24,421 nucleotides of DNA, taken from contig JBBIPA010000034.1 in assembly GCA_037443085.1 (NCBI GenBank), positions 1 through 24,421 on the forward strand. The letters are read 5' to 3'. The position numbers and the translations under genes are program-made. This DNA is from JBBIPA01 sp037443085 (lineage in GTDB: Bacteria > Chloroflexota > Dehalococcoidia > GIF9 > UBA5629). The notes under the pieces are model-generated. The model did not search any database and was not told the origin of the DNA. It worked only from the letters and a program-made list of their open reading frames with translations. Of the stretch, positions 1 through 7,140 are shown piece by piece; the stretch's first letter is position 1, and each line of letters opens with the position of its first letter.

Positions 1-96
1 GGCGTGGAGCGTTCTGGGAGTCCCTATTGGAATGTTAATTTCGTGGCAACTGATGCTGGATGGTTCGAATCACTGGTTAAGAACCCACAAATCTAA
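1..96 (+). CDS. C-terminal end of an unidentified protein (5' truncated by window)
   Basis: Frame 1 is open from the first base to a TAA at 94-96 and encodes 31 residues ending in a tail with Trp-Phe-Glu-Ser-Leu-Val. The composition (SGSPYWNVNFVATDAGWF) looks like real protein rather than a shadow frame, and the stop is followed directly by the promoter of the next gene pair. I do not recognise the family; 31 residues are too few to assign a function. Confidence 0.45.
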   Translation, partial: GVERSGSPYWNVNFVATDAGWFESLVKNPQI

Positions 97-100
97 TATG

Positions 101-129
101 TTGACATGATTCATACTATTAGTTATACT
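101..129 (+). promoter_or_regulatory. Sigma-70-type promoter and probable operator of the toxin-antitoxin pair
   Basis: A perfect TTGACA (101-106) is followed after 17 bp by TATACT (124-129), so transcription should start near 136, about 27 nt before the antitoxin ATG. An imperfect inverted repeat spans the -10 and start site: CATACTATT at 112-120 against AATATGGTATG at 141-151, pairing with a 2-nt bulge. Ribbon-helix-helix antitoxins usually repress their own operon by binding such repeats; that use here is inferred. Confidence 0.7.
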
Positions 130-162
130 TTTAGTAGTTAAATATGGTATGACAATAAGAAG

Positions 163-417
163 ATGAGAAGTATTAAAACAGCCATATCAATTGAAAAGTC
201 ACTGTTTGAAGAAGTAGAAGCTGTAGCTGAAGAAATGGAAGTGTCAAGGAGCTACCTTTTTACTTTAGCGGCACGAGACTTCATTCAACATCATAAGAGT
301 AAGAAGTTGCTTGATGCTATAAACGCTGCGTATAAAGACTTACCTGATATTGAAGAAAAAAGATTAAGAGCCCAGATGAAATCCAAACATCGCCAGTTAG
401 TGAAAGATCAATGGTGA
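163..417 (+). CDS. MazE-like ribbon-helix-helix antitoxin
   Basis: This 84-residue protein should be the DNA-binding, toxin-neutralising partner of the MazF-like protein encoded next. The N-terminus (about residues 3-45) has the RHH/CopG pattern: a beta strand (KTAISIEKSLF), a helix rich in Glu, then SRSYLFTLAARDFI as the second helix. The C-terminal half is charged, as expected for the flexible toxin-binding tail. Its stop overlaps the toxin ATG by 7 nt, giving tight translational coupling. Only a weak purine run lies directly before the ATG, but no other in-frame start is available. The assignment rests on fold pattern and partner gene; the exact antitoxin subfamily is not certain. Confidence 0.85.
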   Translation: MRSIKTAISIEKSLFEEVEAVAEEMEVSRSYLFTLAARDFIQHHKSKKLLDAINAAYKDLPDIEEKRLRAQMKSKHRQLVKDQW

Positions 418-770
418 TAAAACAGGGAGACGTATTCTGGGTCAATCTCGGTAAACCAACAGGGTCGGAACCGGCATATCGCCACCCTCATTTGGTAATT
501 CAGAACAACGTGTTCAATAGAAGCCGTATTAATACGGTTGTAGTATGTTCGCTAACTTCTAACCTCCAACGGGCAGGATCGCCTGGCAATGTATTGCTTG
601 AAAAGGGAGAGGCAAATCTACCAAAACAAAGCGTTGTCAACGTTACCCAGATTTTCACAGTGGACAAGGCAGATTTGACTGAGAAGATCGGTGCGCTTTC
701 CCGCAGCCGCATGGAAGAGATTCTAGAAGGTATCGAGCTACTCATTAAACCAAGAGACATTAAGGAGTAA
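411..770 (+). CDS. mazF: MazF/PemK-family mRNA endoribonuclease toxin
   Basis: The 119-residue protein has the usual MazF length and landmarks: the N-terminal strand IKQGDVFWVNL, the GSEPAYRHPHLVIQN segment that carries the conserved Pro/His/Val core, VVVCSLTSN in the catalytic strand with its Ser/Thr pair, and the late NVTQIFTVDKADL strand. MazF enzymes cut single-stranded mRNA at short sequences and are held inactive by the cognate antitoxin. The ATG lies within the last codons of the antitoxin gene, the standard arrangement. The pair sits beside a recombinase remnant, consistent with arrival on, or stabilisation of, a mobile segment. No truncation is seen, so it is probably functional. Confidence 0.92.
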   Translation: MVIKQGDVFWVNLGKPTGSEPAYRHPHLVIQNNVFNRSRINTVVVCSLTSNLQRAGSPGNVLLEKGEANLPKQSVVNVTQIFTVDKADLTEKIGALSRSRMEEILEGIELLIKPRDIKE

Positions 771-834
771 AACTTCCTGCAGAAAAGGCTGTGGTAAAAG
801 TTTAGATGGTAGAGCCCGGTCAGTCACTTATGCT

Positions 835-1014
835 CTAAGATTCTTTGTTGCTTTTGTCTGATGGCTTCCCCTCCCCCAGCAGCCCCTTAGCCTCCGGCGG
901 CCTGGGTGCAAACGTTTCGGTGGCTTCGTGTAGCTCCTCTGTTCGCACGTGCCTGTAGACATCGGCGGTGACGCCAACCCCGGCGTGTCCGAGTATGGAG
1001 AAAACGCTTGAAAA
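835..1014 (-). pseudogene. Tyrosine recombinase (phage integrase) remnant, C-terminal end only
   Basis: On the minus strand a frame ending in TAG (835-837) reads VFSILGHAGVGVTADVYRHV and then a charged tail. This is the end of a tyrosine recombinase catalytic domain: the conserved Leu-Gly-His, the VTADVY strand and the catalytic Tyr before Arg-His-Val. Homology stops near 1014 and the frame meets a stop at 1042-1044. The upstream Arg and Lys catalytic parts are absent, so the gene is dead. It marks an old integration or excision event next to the toxin-antitoxin pair. The attachment site itself could not be identified. Confidence 0.75.
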
Positions 1015-1201
1015 GAGCTTGCATCGGAATATACCAAAACCTCATATCCCTCCTCCCGGAAAGAAAAGGGTCAGGCGTATAATCGATAAGGTGATCAAAC
1101 GAAATTACTTCGAGTGGTTTAATGCCGGATTGCCAGCTTTAACCGACCCTCATGCATCGAGACCCTGGGTTAAAATCTTGAAATCGCTGGCGGAGGCCTA
1201 A
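1009..1201 (+). pseudogene. Unidentified C-terminal gene fragment abutting the integrase scar
   Basis: A plus-strand frame runs out of the antisense of the integrase remnant and continues as a basic segment (PPPGKKRVRRIIDKVIKRNY) followed by FEWFNAGLPALTDPH and a short helix, ending in tandem stops TAATAA (1199-1204). The part after about 1009 has coding-like composition, whereas the part before it is only the integrase read backwards. This suggests that two broken genes were joined here. No family is recognised and no convincing ribosome binding site precedes it. It could also be non-coding. Confidence 0.3.
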
Positions 1202-1271
1202 TAAATGATTTTTCAGGTCTCTCAAATACAAAACCCACAACTCCTTGACTGTAACGACGCAATTCGACCTA

Positions 1272-1299
1272 TTGACACAAGATAAATTGATGTTATACT
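1272..1299 (+). promoter_or_regulatory. Consensus extended -10 promoter of the TRAP-flavoprotein-Nuo operon
   Basis: TTGACA (1272-1277) is separated by 16 bp from TATACT (1294-1299), and the -10 is preceded by TG plus one base (1291-1293), forming an extended -10. Transcription should start near 1306. All genes from 1530 to 11633 are co-directional and no equally good promoter was noticed between them, so this is the likely promoter of a 10-kb transcript with a leader of about 220 nt. Confidence 0.7.
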
Positions 1300-1450
1300 T
1301 AAAGAGTAGCTTAATTGAGCAAATAAACCTTGGACAAATGGCAGCCAGGGTTTCAGAAGAGAAGTGGTCTGTGGAGTTTTCGCCACAATGTCTCTTTGTA
1401 TCTACTGTTATTATATTAGCCATTGCCAATTTTTAACTGCACATTCTGAT

Positions 1451-1462
1451 AAAGGAGGTGAT
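1451..1462 (+). promoter_or_regulatory. Orphan full-length Shine-Dalgarno sequence in the dctP leader
   Basis: AAAGGAGGTGAT is complementary over 12 nt to the canonical 3' end of bacterial 16S rRNA, yet no start codon lies 5-9 nt downstream. An ATG overlaps the motif itself (1461) and would encode only five residues. The true dctP start is 68 nt further on and has its own GAGGAG. It may act as a ribosome standby or pausing site in the leader; this is inference. Confidence 0.45.
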
Positions 1463-1529
1463 GCACCGCAAGAATTAAAGAAAAATAGATCTGCTGCAAC
1501 GAACATAATAAAGAGAGGAGTGATGAATT

Positions 1530-2618
1530 ATGGTGAAAAGAATATTTATGGTCGTGATAGTAGCCGTGGTGGCAATGAGCTTAATTATTGGCGGATGCGC
1601 TGCTCCGGCACCAACACCAGCACCGGCGCCGCCTGCAGCGCCAGCACCAGCGCCAGCACCACCAAAGGTGATAGAATTGAAATTCACCACTACGGTTCCA
1701 GATGTCACACTTTTGGGTAGAGGACAGAAAGCGTGGATGGAAAAGGTGGAGAAGGACTCCGGCGGTAGAATTAAGTTTACCCCCTACTGGGCCAGTTCTC
1801 TGTTCAAGCCCAGGGAAATCTTTAGAGGCGCACTGGATGGTCTGGCTGATTTTATCTACTGGTCTCCCAATATCGAGCTGGGCTTGATGCCTCTTACCTC
1901 GGTTATGTGGTTGCCCATGATGGGCTTTCCTTCACAATGGGCACAACGCACCATATATGCGCAGCTCCTGGAAAAATTCCCCCAAATGAAGGCAGAGTAC
2001 CAGGGATTAATGGTGTACGGAATCCATCCATCCACTCCCGCCCAACTCAACACGCTTAAAAAAGAGGTGCGCGTTCCTGCTGACCTGAGGGGTATGAAGA
2101 TAACCCCAGCCAACGAGGAAATAGCCCAGATGGTCGTTGCTTCCGGCGGCGCTCCGGTAAACCTGGTGGTAACGGATTGGTATACTTCTCTGGAGAGGGG
2201 CGTAACCGAAGGGATGATTAATTCTACGGGCGCACTGTTTGCTTTTAAGACTTTCGAGCTAATGAAGTATCATGCCCAGGCTCTCCCGGGAGGATTTGCG
2301 CAGACCCCCTTTGTGGTCCTGGTCAACCCGGAAAACTGGAAGAAGATTCCCCCTGACCTCCAGAAAGTACTGAAGGATAACGAAGAATTCTATTCTGAGC
2401 AGACCATGAGCGGGATGGCGGCAGAAGAGCAGGCGGGACTGGCCTATGCCAAGAAGAACGAGCATGTTATCGTTACTCTTACTCCTGCGGAGTTCAAGCA
2501 GTGGGCTGATTTGGCACAACCGATACATAATGCCTGGATAAGCAAGAACGCCGCTAAAGGGTCAAAAGAGATTTACGATACCATCAAGAAAATGATCAGC
2601 GAGTACAAGGGCAAGTAA
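1530..2618 (+). CDS. dctP: TRAP transporter substrate-binding lipoprotein, DctP family
   Basis: The 362-residue protein should capture an extracytoplasmic organic anion and deliver it to the DctQ/DctM permease encoded next. Residues 1-22 are a lipoprotein signal peptide ending in Ile-Gly-Gly before Cys23, the predicted lipidated residue. Residues 24-45 form a low-complexity Pro/Ala linker, which would hold the domain off the membrane. The DctP fold follows: ELKFTTTVP, KAWMEKVEKDSGGRIKF, then VPADLRGMKITPANE and WYTSLERGVTEGMIN. In typical DctP proteins the strand after DLKGLK carries an Arg that binds the substrate carboxylate; here that position appears to be Thr192 (GMKIT), so ligand binding may differ. 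The ATG at 1530 has GAGGAG at 1515-1520. Confidence 0.93.
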   Translation: MVKRIFMVVIVAVVAMSLIIGGCAAPAPTPAPAPPAAPAPAPAPPKVIELKFTTTVPDVTLLGRGQKAWMEKVEKDSGGRIKFTPYWASSLFKPREIFRGALDGLADFIYWSPNIELGLMPLTSVMWLPMMGFPSQWAQRTIYAQLLEKFPQMKAEYQGLMVYGIHPSTPAQLNTLKKEVRVPADLRGMKITPANEEIAQMVVASGGAPVNLVVTDWYTSLERGVTEGMINSTGALFAFKTFELMKYHAQALPGGFAQTPFVVLVNPENWKKIPPDLQKVLKDNEEFYSEQTMSGMAAEEQAGLAYAKKNEHVIVTLTPAEFKQWADLAQPIHNAWISKNAAKGSKEIYDTIKKMISEYKGK

Positions 2619-2630
2619 CTTAATATCTTA

Positions 2631-2712
2631 GTACTGCACCCATGAAGCCAATCCACAACCGAGTGAGCAACCTGATATCCGGTGCTCAGAACTGATTTCG
2701 TGGGTGCGGTAT
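2631..2712 (+). promoter_or_regulatory. Long stem-loop between dctP and dctQ
   Basis: The arms 2631-2646 and 2697-2712 pair over all 16 positions in RNA (13 Watson-Crick pairs and 3 G-U). Inside, 2664-2668 pairs with 2684-2688 (TGAGC/GCTCA) next to ACC/GGT, forming a second tier. No U-tract follows. Such structures after a binding-protein gene commonly protect the upstream mRNA from 3' exonucleases, giving more binding protein than permease. That role is inferred here. Confidence 0.65.
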
Positions 2713-2743
2713 AACTACATAGCACACATCACTGGAGGTCGCC

Positions 2744-3220
2744 TTGAAAGTTATTGATTCCATAGCCCGCATAACAGGCCTGGTGGCGATGGTAGTACTG
2801 TTTCTGATGATGCTGCTCACCGTGGCAGACGTGCTGCTCCGTGCTACCATTAACAAACCTATCATCGGCACTACCGAGATTACGGAACAGATGATGGTGG
2901 CTGTGGTGTTTCTGGGATTTGGCTGGTGTTGCCTGCAGGGGAAACATGTTAAAGTGGACCTGTTTGTATCCCGTTACCCAGCCGGTACGCGGAGGATTAT
3001 TGACCTCATTATCATTTTCATTGGGCTAGTTTTTGTCGCCATCCTGTGCTGGCAGACCTTCATGACCACGTTGACCTTGCAGCGGCTGGGCATAACCGCT
3101 TCCTACATAGGGATACCCAAGTACCCATTTTATGCGCTGACAGCACTTGGTTGGATAGTACTATTCCTGGCCATGGCCAGCTACTTCGTTCAAAAGATAA
3201 AGCGGAGTGACGAAAGATGA
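2744..3220 (+). CDS. dctQ: TRAP transporter small permease, DctQ family
   Basis: The 158-residue protein has the four hydrophobic segments of the DctQ subunit (roughly residues 9-32, 45-66, 85-106 and 126-148). The typical second segment reads TTEITEQMMVAVVFLGFGWCCLQGKHVKVDL, given here only by its key parts: Glu-Ile-Thr-Glu-Gln, then Lys-His-Val. DctQ joins the large subunit in the cytoplasmic membrane to form the sodium-driven carboxylate importer. It starts at TTG (2744) with GGAGG eight bases upstream. Its last codons overlap the next gene in an ATGA arrangement, so the two permease subunits are translationally coupled. Confidence 0.92.
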   Translation: MKVIDSIARITGLVAMVVLFLMMLLTVADVLLRATINKPIIGTTEITEQMMVAVVFLGFGWCCLQGKHVKVDLFVSRYPAGTRRIIDLIIIFIGLVFVAILCWQTFMTTLTLQRLGITASYIGIPKYPFYALTALGWIVLFLAMASYFVQKIKRSDER

Positions 3221-4518
3221 GTGCAGAGCTTGTTGGCCTCATCGGCGTCGTCATCCTGGTAGTGCTGCTGTTATTTGTTCGCATGTGGATCGGGCTGGCC
3301 ATGGCTCTGGTCGGTTTTCTGGGCATACTCTATCTCCAGAGTTTTAAACAGGCTTTCGGCGTGCTAGGCACAGTGCCCTATGAAACGGTGGCATACTACC
3401 CTATGGCAGCGCTGCCGCTGTTTGTCCTCATGGGTGTAATTGTAGGCAATACGTCAATAGGCGAAGACCTGTACTACGCCGCATATAAATGGATAGGGCA
3501 ACTGCGTGGCGGACTGGCATCAGCCACAGTATTATCCTGCGCCATCTTTGCCGCCATCACCGGCTCCAGTGCTACTGGCACAGTGCTTATGGGTAAAGTA
3601 GCCCTGCCGCAAATGAGACGGTATAGTTATGACGATGCCATGGCTACCGGCAGTATCGCTTCTGCCGGCACACTGGGCATCCTCATTCCACCTAGTATGG
3701 GGTTTATCCTCTACGGCATACTCACCGAACAATCAATTGGCAAGCTGTTCATGGCTGGTTTTCTGCCGGGGATACTGCTCACTATATTGTTTATTATTGC
3801 CATAGCTATCACTACGGCTATTCGCCCCCAGGCCGGCCCAGCAGGACCCAAGACAAGCTTTGTAGAAAAAGTAGTATCGCTGAGAAAAATCTGGCATGTA
3901 TTAATCCTGTTTCTGCTGGTATTGGGAGGTATCTACGGAGGGATTTTCACACCCACTGAAGCCGGGGCAATTGGCGCCTTTGGAGCTTTTGTTATCGCTG
4001 CCGCCACCCGCCAGCTTGCAGGCAAAAAAATTATGGGCATTCTCGGTGAGGCAGGGATAACCTCAGCCATGATTTTTTTTCTTATCGTCGGGGCTTTCAT
4101 CTTCATGAAATTTCTGGGCCTCAGTAAGCTTCCTTTTGCAGTGGTGGGACTAATTCAACAGCTCCAGGTGTCTGAGTATGTTATTTTTGCTGGGATTATC
4201 ATCCTCTATATCATCCTTGGTATGTTCCTGGAAATCTATTCGGCGGTAACTTTCACCATCCCTATTATTTACCCTATAATTCTGGCTTTAGGCTTTGACC
4301 CGATCTGGTTCGGGGTGATCATTATACTGGTCATAGAAATAGGGCTGGTCACTCCACCAGTGGGTATGAATGTCTTTATTCTCAGTGGCATGACAGGTAC
4401 TCCTCTTGAATCCATATTCCGGGGCGTAGTACCGTTTTTCATTGCTATGGTGGTATGTGTAATTCTCCTGGCAATATTCCCTGAAATTGCCTTGTTTCTA
4501 CCACAAACAATGAAGTAG
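3217..4518 (+). CDS. dctM: TRAP transporter large permease, DctM family
   Basis: At 433 residues with about twelve hydrophobic segments this is a standard DctM subunit, which forms the elevator-type transport domain and couples substrate uptake to an ion gradient. Landmarks include YPMAALPLFVLMGVIVG near the N-terminus, the AITGSSATGTV segment, GTLGILIPPSMGFILYG with its conserved Ile-Pro-Pro-Ser, FTPTEAGAIGAFGA, and VTPPVGMNVF near the C-terminus. The start overlaps dctQ by 4 nt. Together with dctP and dctQ it forms a complete tripartite transporter. The substrate is not revealed, but the reductase genes directly behind suggest that it is an organic acid used as electron acceptor or carbon source. 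Confidence 0.95.
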   Translation: MSAELVGLIGVVILVVLLLFVRMWIGLAMALVGFLGILYLQSFKQAFGVLGTVPYETVAYYPMAALPLFVLMGVIVGNTSIGEDLYYAAYKWIGQLRGGLASATVLSCAIFAAITGSSATGTVLMGKVALPQMRRYSYDDAMATGSIASAGTLGILIPPSMGFILYGILTEQSIGKLFMAGFLPGILLTILFIIAIAITTAIRPQAGPAGPKTSFVEKVVSLRKIWHVLILFLLVLGGIYGGIFTPTEAGAIGAFGAFVIAAATRQLAGKKIMGILGEAGITSAMIFFLIVGAFIFMKFLGLSKLPFAVVGLIQQLQVSEYVIFAGIIILYIILGMFLEIYSAVTFTIPIIYPIILALGFDPIWFGVIIILVIEIGLVTPPVGMNVFILSGMTGTPLESIFRGVVPFFIAMVVCVILLAIFPEIALFLPQTMK

Positions 4519-4550
4519 ATTAAATAAAGCTACTATCTTATCAATGTAAA

Positions 4551-4565
4551 CGGTGCTGAGCACCG
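4551..4565 (+). terminator. Short perfect hairpin after dctM (attenuator or processing site)
   Basis: CGGTGC and GCACCG form a perfect 6-bp stem around a TGA loop, 33 nt after the dctM stop and 31 nt before the next start. No T-run follows, so it is not a clear intrinsic terminator. It may limit read-through from the transporter into the enzymes or mark an RNA processing point. Confidence 0.4.
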
Positions 4566-4596
4566 AGAGCAAAAAGTATCAGGAGGAAGACATACA

Positions 4597-6054
4597 ATGA
4601 ACCAATTAGAAGCTGATGTCGTCGTTGTTGCGGCAGGTGCATCAGGATTAGCGGCTGCGGTAGCGGCAGCGGAAAAGGGCGCACGGGTACTTGCGTTTGA
4701 AAAAGCGTCCACCACCGGCGGAACCGGCAATATGGGAATGGGCCCCTTTGCCGTAGAAAGTAGACTGCAACGCATAAAACAGGTCAAACTCAGCCGAGAG
4801 GATGCCTTTAGAATCTTCATGGATTATACCCATTGGCGTGTCGATGCTGCCTTAGTATCGGCATATATCAACAAATCAGCCAGCACCCTTGATTGGCTGG
4901 AGAAGATGGGGGTGGAATTTGTGGAACCTGCATCGTATTTTCCAGGGGCTAACTTCACCTGGCACCTGATTAAACCAACAACCGGCCTCCCGGGGCCCAG
5001 GGCTTCAGCTACCATGATGAAAGCCCTTACCGATAAAGCGCGAGAGCTGGGAGCTAAAATCTTCCTGCAGACACCGGTGAAAAAAATCCTCAAGGAAGGG
5101 GGACAGATTACCGGTGTAATGGCAGAAGATAAAAATGGGGAAACTGTCCAGGCAAAGGCAAAAGCCGTTATCATTGCCACTGGTGGCTTTGGTGATAATA
5201 TAGAATGGATTAAAAAATATACGGGCTATGAATTTGGACGCGATTTGTTCTCGTTTCGAATACCAGGATTAACGGGAGATGGTATCAGAATGGCATGGGA
5301 AGTGGGCGCAGCACCCACCGAAATGACCATGGAACTGATTTACGGAATTCCCAGCGCTATGGAGCTGCTCACCGCCTCTGCAGTTTTTCGCCAGCCCAAC
5401 CTCGTAGTCAATCTACAAGGTGAGCGCTTTATCAACGAGGAAATCATAGGAAACACCACATTTACCGGAAACGCCATCGCCAGGCAAAAGAACCGCTGTG
5501 CTTTTGCTATCTTTGATGAAGCGACAAAACAGCATTATTATGAAAACGGATTGGACTTTGTCGCGGGTATCCACCCGACTACAGCAATTGACAATTTTGA
5601 CACTGAGTTAAAGCAGGCTCTAGACCAGGGAAGCAAAGATATCTTCGTGTCCAACACTCTGGAAGAGATAGCCAGCAAGACCGGGATTAATGCAGAAGGC
5701 TTGCGAAAGACAGTAGATGATTATAACAAGTGTTGCGAAACGGGACGCGACGAGGTCTTTCACAAGAACTACAAATATCTCAAGCCGGTAAAACAACCCA
5801 AATTCTACGCCAGCAGGTTTTTCCCGGGTGCCTATGGAACTCTTGGCGGCATCAAAATCAACCATAGAACCGAGGTTCTGAATAAAGACCATGAGGTTAT
5901 CCCCGGGCTTTATGCCGCAGGGACCGATGCCTGTACCATCTATGGAGACAGCTATGTCTTTGTGCTACCGGGCAACACTATGGGCTTTGCCTTAAACAGC
6001 GGGCGCATGGCCGGGGAAAATGCCGCAGCGTATATTAAAGCTATCAGTAAGTAA
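4597..6054 (+). CDS. FAD-dependent oxidoreductase of the fumarate reductase/FAD_binding_2 fold, substrate unknown
   Basis: The 485-residue flavoprotein has an N-terminal dinucleotide fold (DVVVVAAGASGLAAAVAAA, Glu35 for the ribose), the FAD loop TTGGTGNMGMG, a capping domain, and a C-terminal FAD closure (VIPGLYAAGTDA, then LPGNTMGFALNSGRMAGENAA). That is the fold of soluble fumarate, urocanate and ketosteroid reductases. The active-site residues of fumarate reductases are not found: the His of HxTMGG is Tyr413, the Arg of NRLGGN is Val456, and no HPT or TRD motif is visible. Reduction of fumarate is therefore unlikely. There is no signal peptide, so it should be cytoplasmic. AGGAGGA precedes the ATG. 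Its place behind the transporter suggests that it acts on the imported compound or a product of it. Confidence 0.85.
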   Translation: MNQLEADVVVVAAGASGLAAAVAAAEKGARVLAFEKASTTGGTGNMGMGPFAVESRLQRIKQVKLSREDAFRIFMDYTHWRVDAALVSAYINKSASTLDWLEKMGVEFVEPASYFPGANFTWHLIKPTTGLPGPRASATMMKALTDKARELGAKIFLQTPVKKILKEGGQITGVMAEDKNGETVQAKAKAVIIATGGFGDNIEWIKKYTGYEFGRDLFSFRIPGLTGDGIRMAWEVGAAPTEMTMELIYGIPSAMELLTASAVFRQPNLVVNLQGERFINEEIIGNTTFTGNAIARQKNRCAFAIFDEATKQHYYENGLDFVAGIHPTTAIDNFDTELKQALDQGSKDIFVSNTLEEIASKTGINAEGLRKTVDDYNKCCETGRDEVFHKNYKYLKPVKQPKFYASRFFPGAYGTLGGIKINHRTEVLNKDHEVIPGLYAAGTDACTIYGDSYVFVLPGNTMGFALNSGRMAGENAAAYIKAISK

Positions 6055-6073
6055 TCTGCTGCCGGGCAGCAGA
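6055..6073 (+). terminator. Strong hairpin at the stop codon of the flavoprotein gene
   Basis: Directly after the TAA (6052-6054), TCTGCTGCC and GGCAGCAGA form 9-base complementary arms around a single base; in practice this is about a 6-7 bp stem with a small loop. No T-run follows, so it is more likely a transcript-stabilising or attenuating element than a full terminator. The rest of the 108-bp gap shows no promoter that I can support. Confidence 0.4.
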
Positions 6074-6162
6074 GAATAAATAACTCTATTTCTGACACAG
6101 AACCGGCGATAACCTGCGAGAAAATCCATGATGAAACGGCGAAAAGGAAGGAGCTTATTTTC

Positions 6163-7140
6163 ATGAAATTACTTGGTCTGGCCTGTGGGAGGAAGATGGG
6201 AAACTGCGAAATCATCCTTAAAGAGGCGCTGATGGCGGCGGAGGAATTGGGCGTGGAAATAGAAATAGTGCGCATGCTAGACCTTGACATCAAGCCCTGC
6301 ATACACTGCCTAAAGTGCCCCCGAAGAGAAGAAGGGATAGAGGCATGTGTCATCAAAGATGACGCCCCTTTTTTATGGAATAAAGTTATGGACTGTGATG
6401 GCTTGATTATCAGCGCTCCCGTATACAGCCTGACACCACCAGGTTATCTAAAAGCGATTGTAGACAGAGTGCTTAGTTCTAAAGCTGATGCCGCTTTTGC
6501 CCTGGAGTATAAGAAAGCAGGTGGCGTCGACGTCCGATTCGGCACCAAGGCACATGTTGATGAGAGACTGCTAAAAACTAAGGTGGCTGGTTTCATATCC
6601 ATTGGCGGCGCCCCCTATTTTGACTGGGTGGCTCTGGCGCTGCCCATATTGCATACCTTTACCTTCTCGTCACAGATTGAAGTTGTAGATCAAGTACAAC
6701 TGGTCAGGATAGGCCAGCCAGGGGCAGTCTTACTTGACGAAGCAGCGATGAAACGAGGCAGGCTTCTAGGTCGCCATGTCGCCGAGGCCATGGGCAAACC
6801 AGCCAGTGAAATAAAGTATATGGGAGATAAGCATGGTATCTGCCCGTCATGCCATTTAGACTTATTAGTGGTGGGTGAGAAATCTACGGTCTTGTGTCCG
6901 ATATGCGGCATTAAAGGGACTCTGAAACTTAAAGACGGGGAGATAACGGTAGATTTTCCCCAGGAGGAGCAGCAAAAATCCCACTTAACGATGGAGGGAA
7001 AAAGAGTACACTTCTGGGAAATAGCCGAAGTCTATAATGAATTCCTGCCTAGAAAGGACCAAATCCCGTCAAAGCTGGAGAGGTACAAGTCCTATAAATC
7101 CTATACTCTGCCGCCCAGCAAGTTGAAAAAACGTTCCTGA
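6163..7140 (+). CDS. Iron-sulfur flavoprotein (NADPH-dependent FMN reductase family) with C-terminal zinc-ribbon-like part
   Basis: The first 200 residues have a flavodoxin-like fold: KLLGLACGRKMGNCEIILKE as the phosphate loop region, and GLIISAPVYSLTPPGYLKAIVDR as the FMN-binding strand and helix. Between them lies a compact cysteine cluster, Cys46, Cys49, Cys52 and Cys62 (CIHCLKC plus a later Cys), as in archaeal and clostridial iron-sulfur flavoproteins that carry a [4Fe-4S] cluster and FMN. The protein is 325 residues, well above the usual 190-220. The extra part contains Cys227/Cys230 and Cys245/Cys248 in a zinc-ribbon or rubredoxin-like arrangement. It is probably a cytoplasmic one/two-electron carrier between the Nuo-like module and the FAD enzyme. 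The ATG follows AAGGAAGGAG. Its TGA is directly followed, in the same frame, by the next gene. Confidence 0.82.
   Translation: MKLLGLACGRKMGNCEIILKEALMAAEELGVEIEIVRMLDLDIKPCIHCLKCPRREEGIEACVIKDDAPFLWNKVMDCDGLIISAPVYSLTPPGYLKAIVDRVLSSKADAAFALEYKKAGGVDVRFGTKAHVDERLLKTKVAGFISIGGAPYFDWVALALPILHTFTFSSQIEVVDQVQLVRIGQPGAVLLDEAAMKRGRLLGRHVAEAMGKPASEIKYMGDKHGICPSCHLDLLVVGEKSTVLCPICGIKGTLKLKDGEITVDFPQEEQQKSHLTMEGKRVHFWEIAEVYNEFLPRKDQIPSKLERYKSYKSYTLPPSKLKKRS

Noticed and set aside
1139..1436. Overlapping small frames on both strands upstream of dctP
   Set aside because: They have no ribosome binding sites and no recognisable motifs, and a strong promoter lies inside them.
1461..1478. Five-codon leader peptide (MHRKN)
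   Set aside because: The ATG overlaps the Shine-Dalgarno sequence itself, so normal initiation is not possible.
1475..1708. Antisense frame rich in Gly-Ala repeats opposite dctP
   Set aside because: It is the reverse reading of the Pro/Ala linker codons, not a gene.
4597..6054. Naming the FAD enzyme a fumarate reductase or succinate dehydrogenase subunit
   Set aside because: The substrate-binding His and Arg residues of those enzymes are missing and no Fe-S or membrane partner is encoded.
7138..7140. TGA as a selenocysteine codon
   Set aside because: It lies after a basic tail, with no redox motif and no obvious SECIS-type stem-loop next to it.
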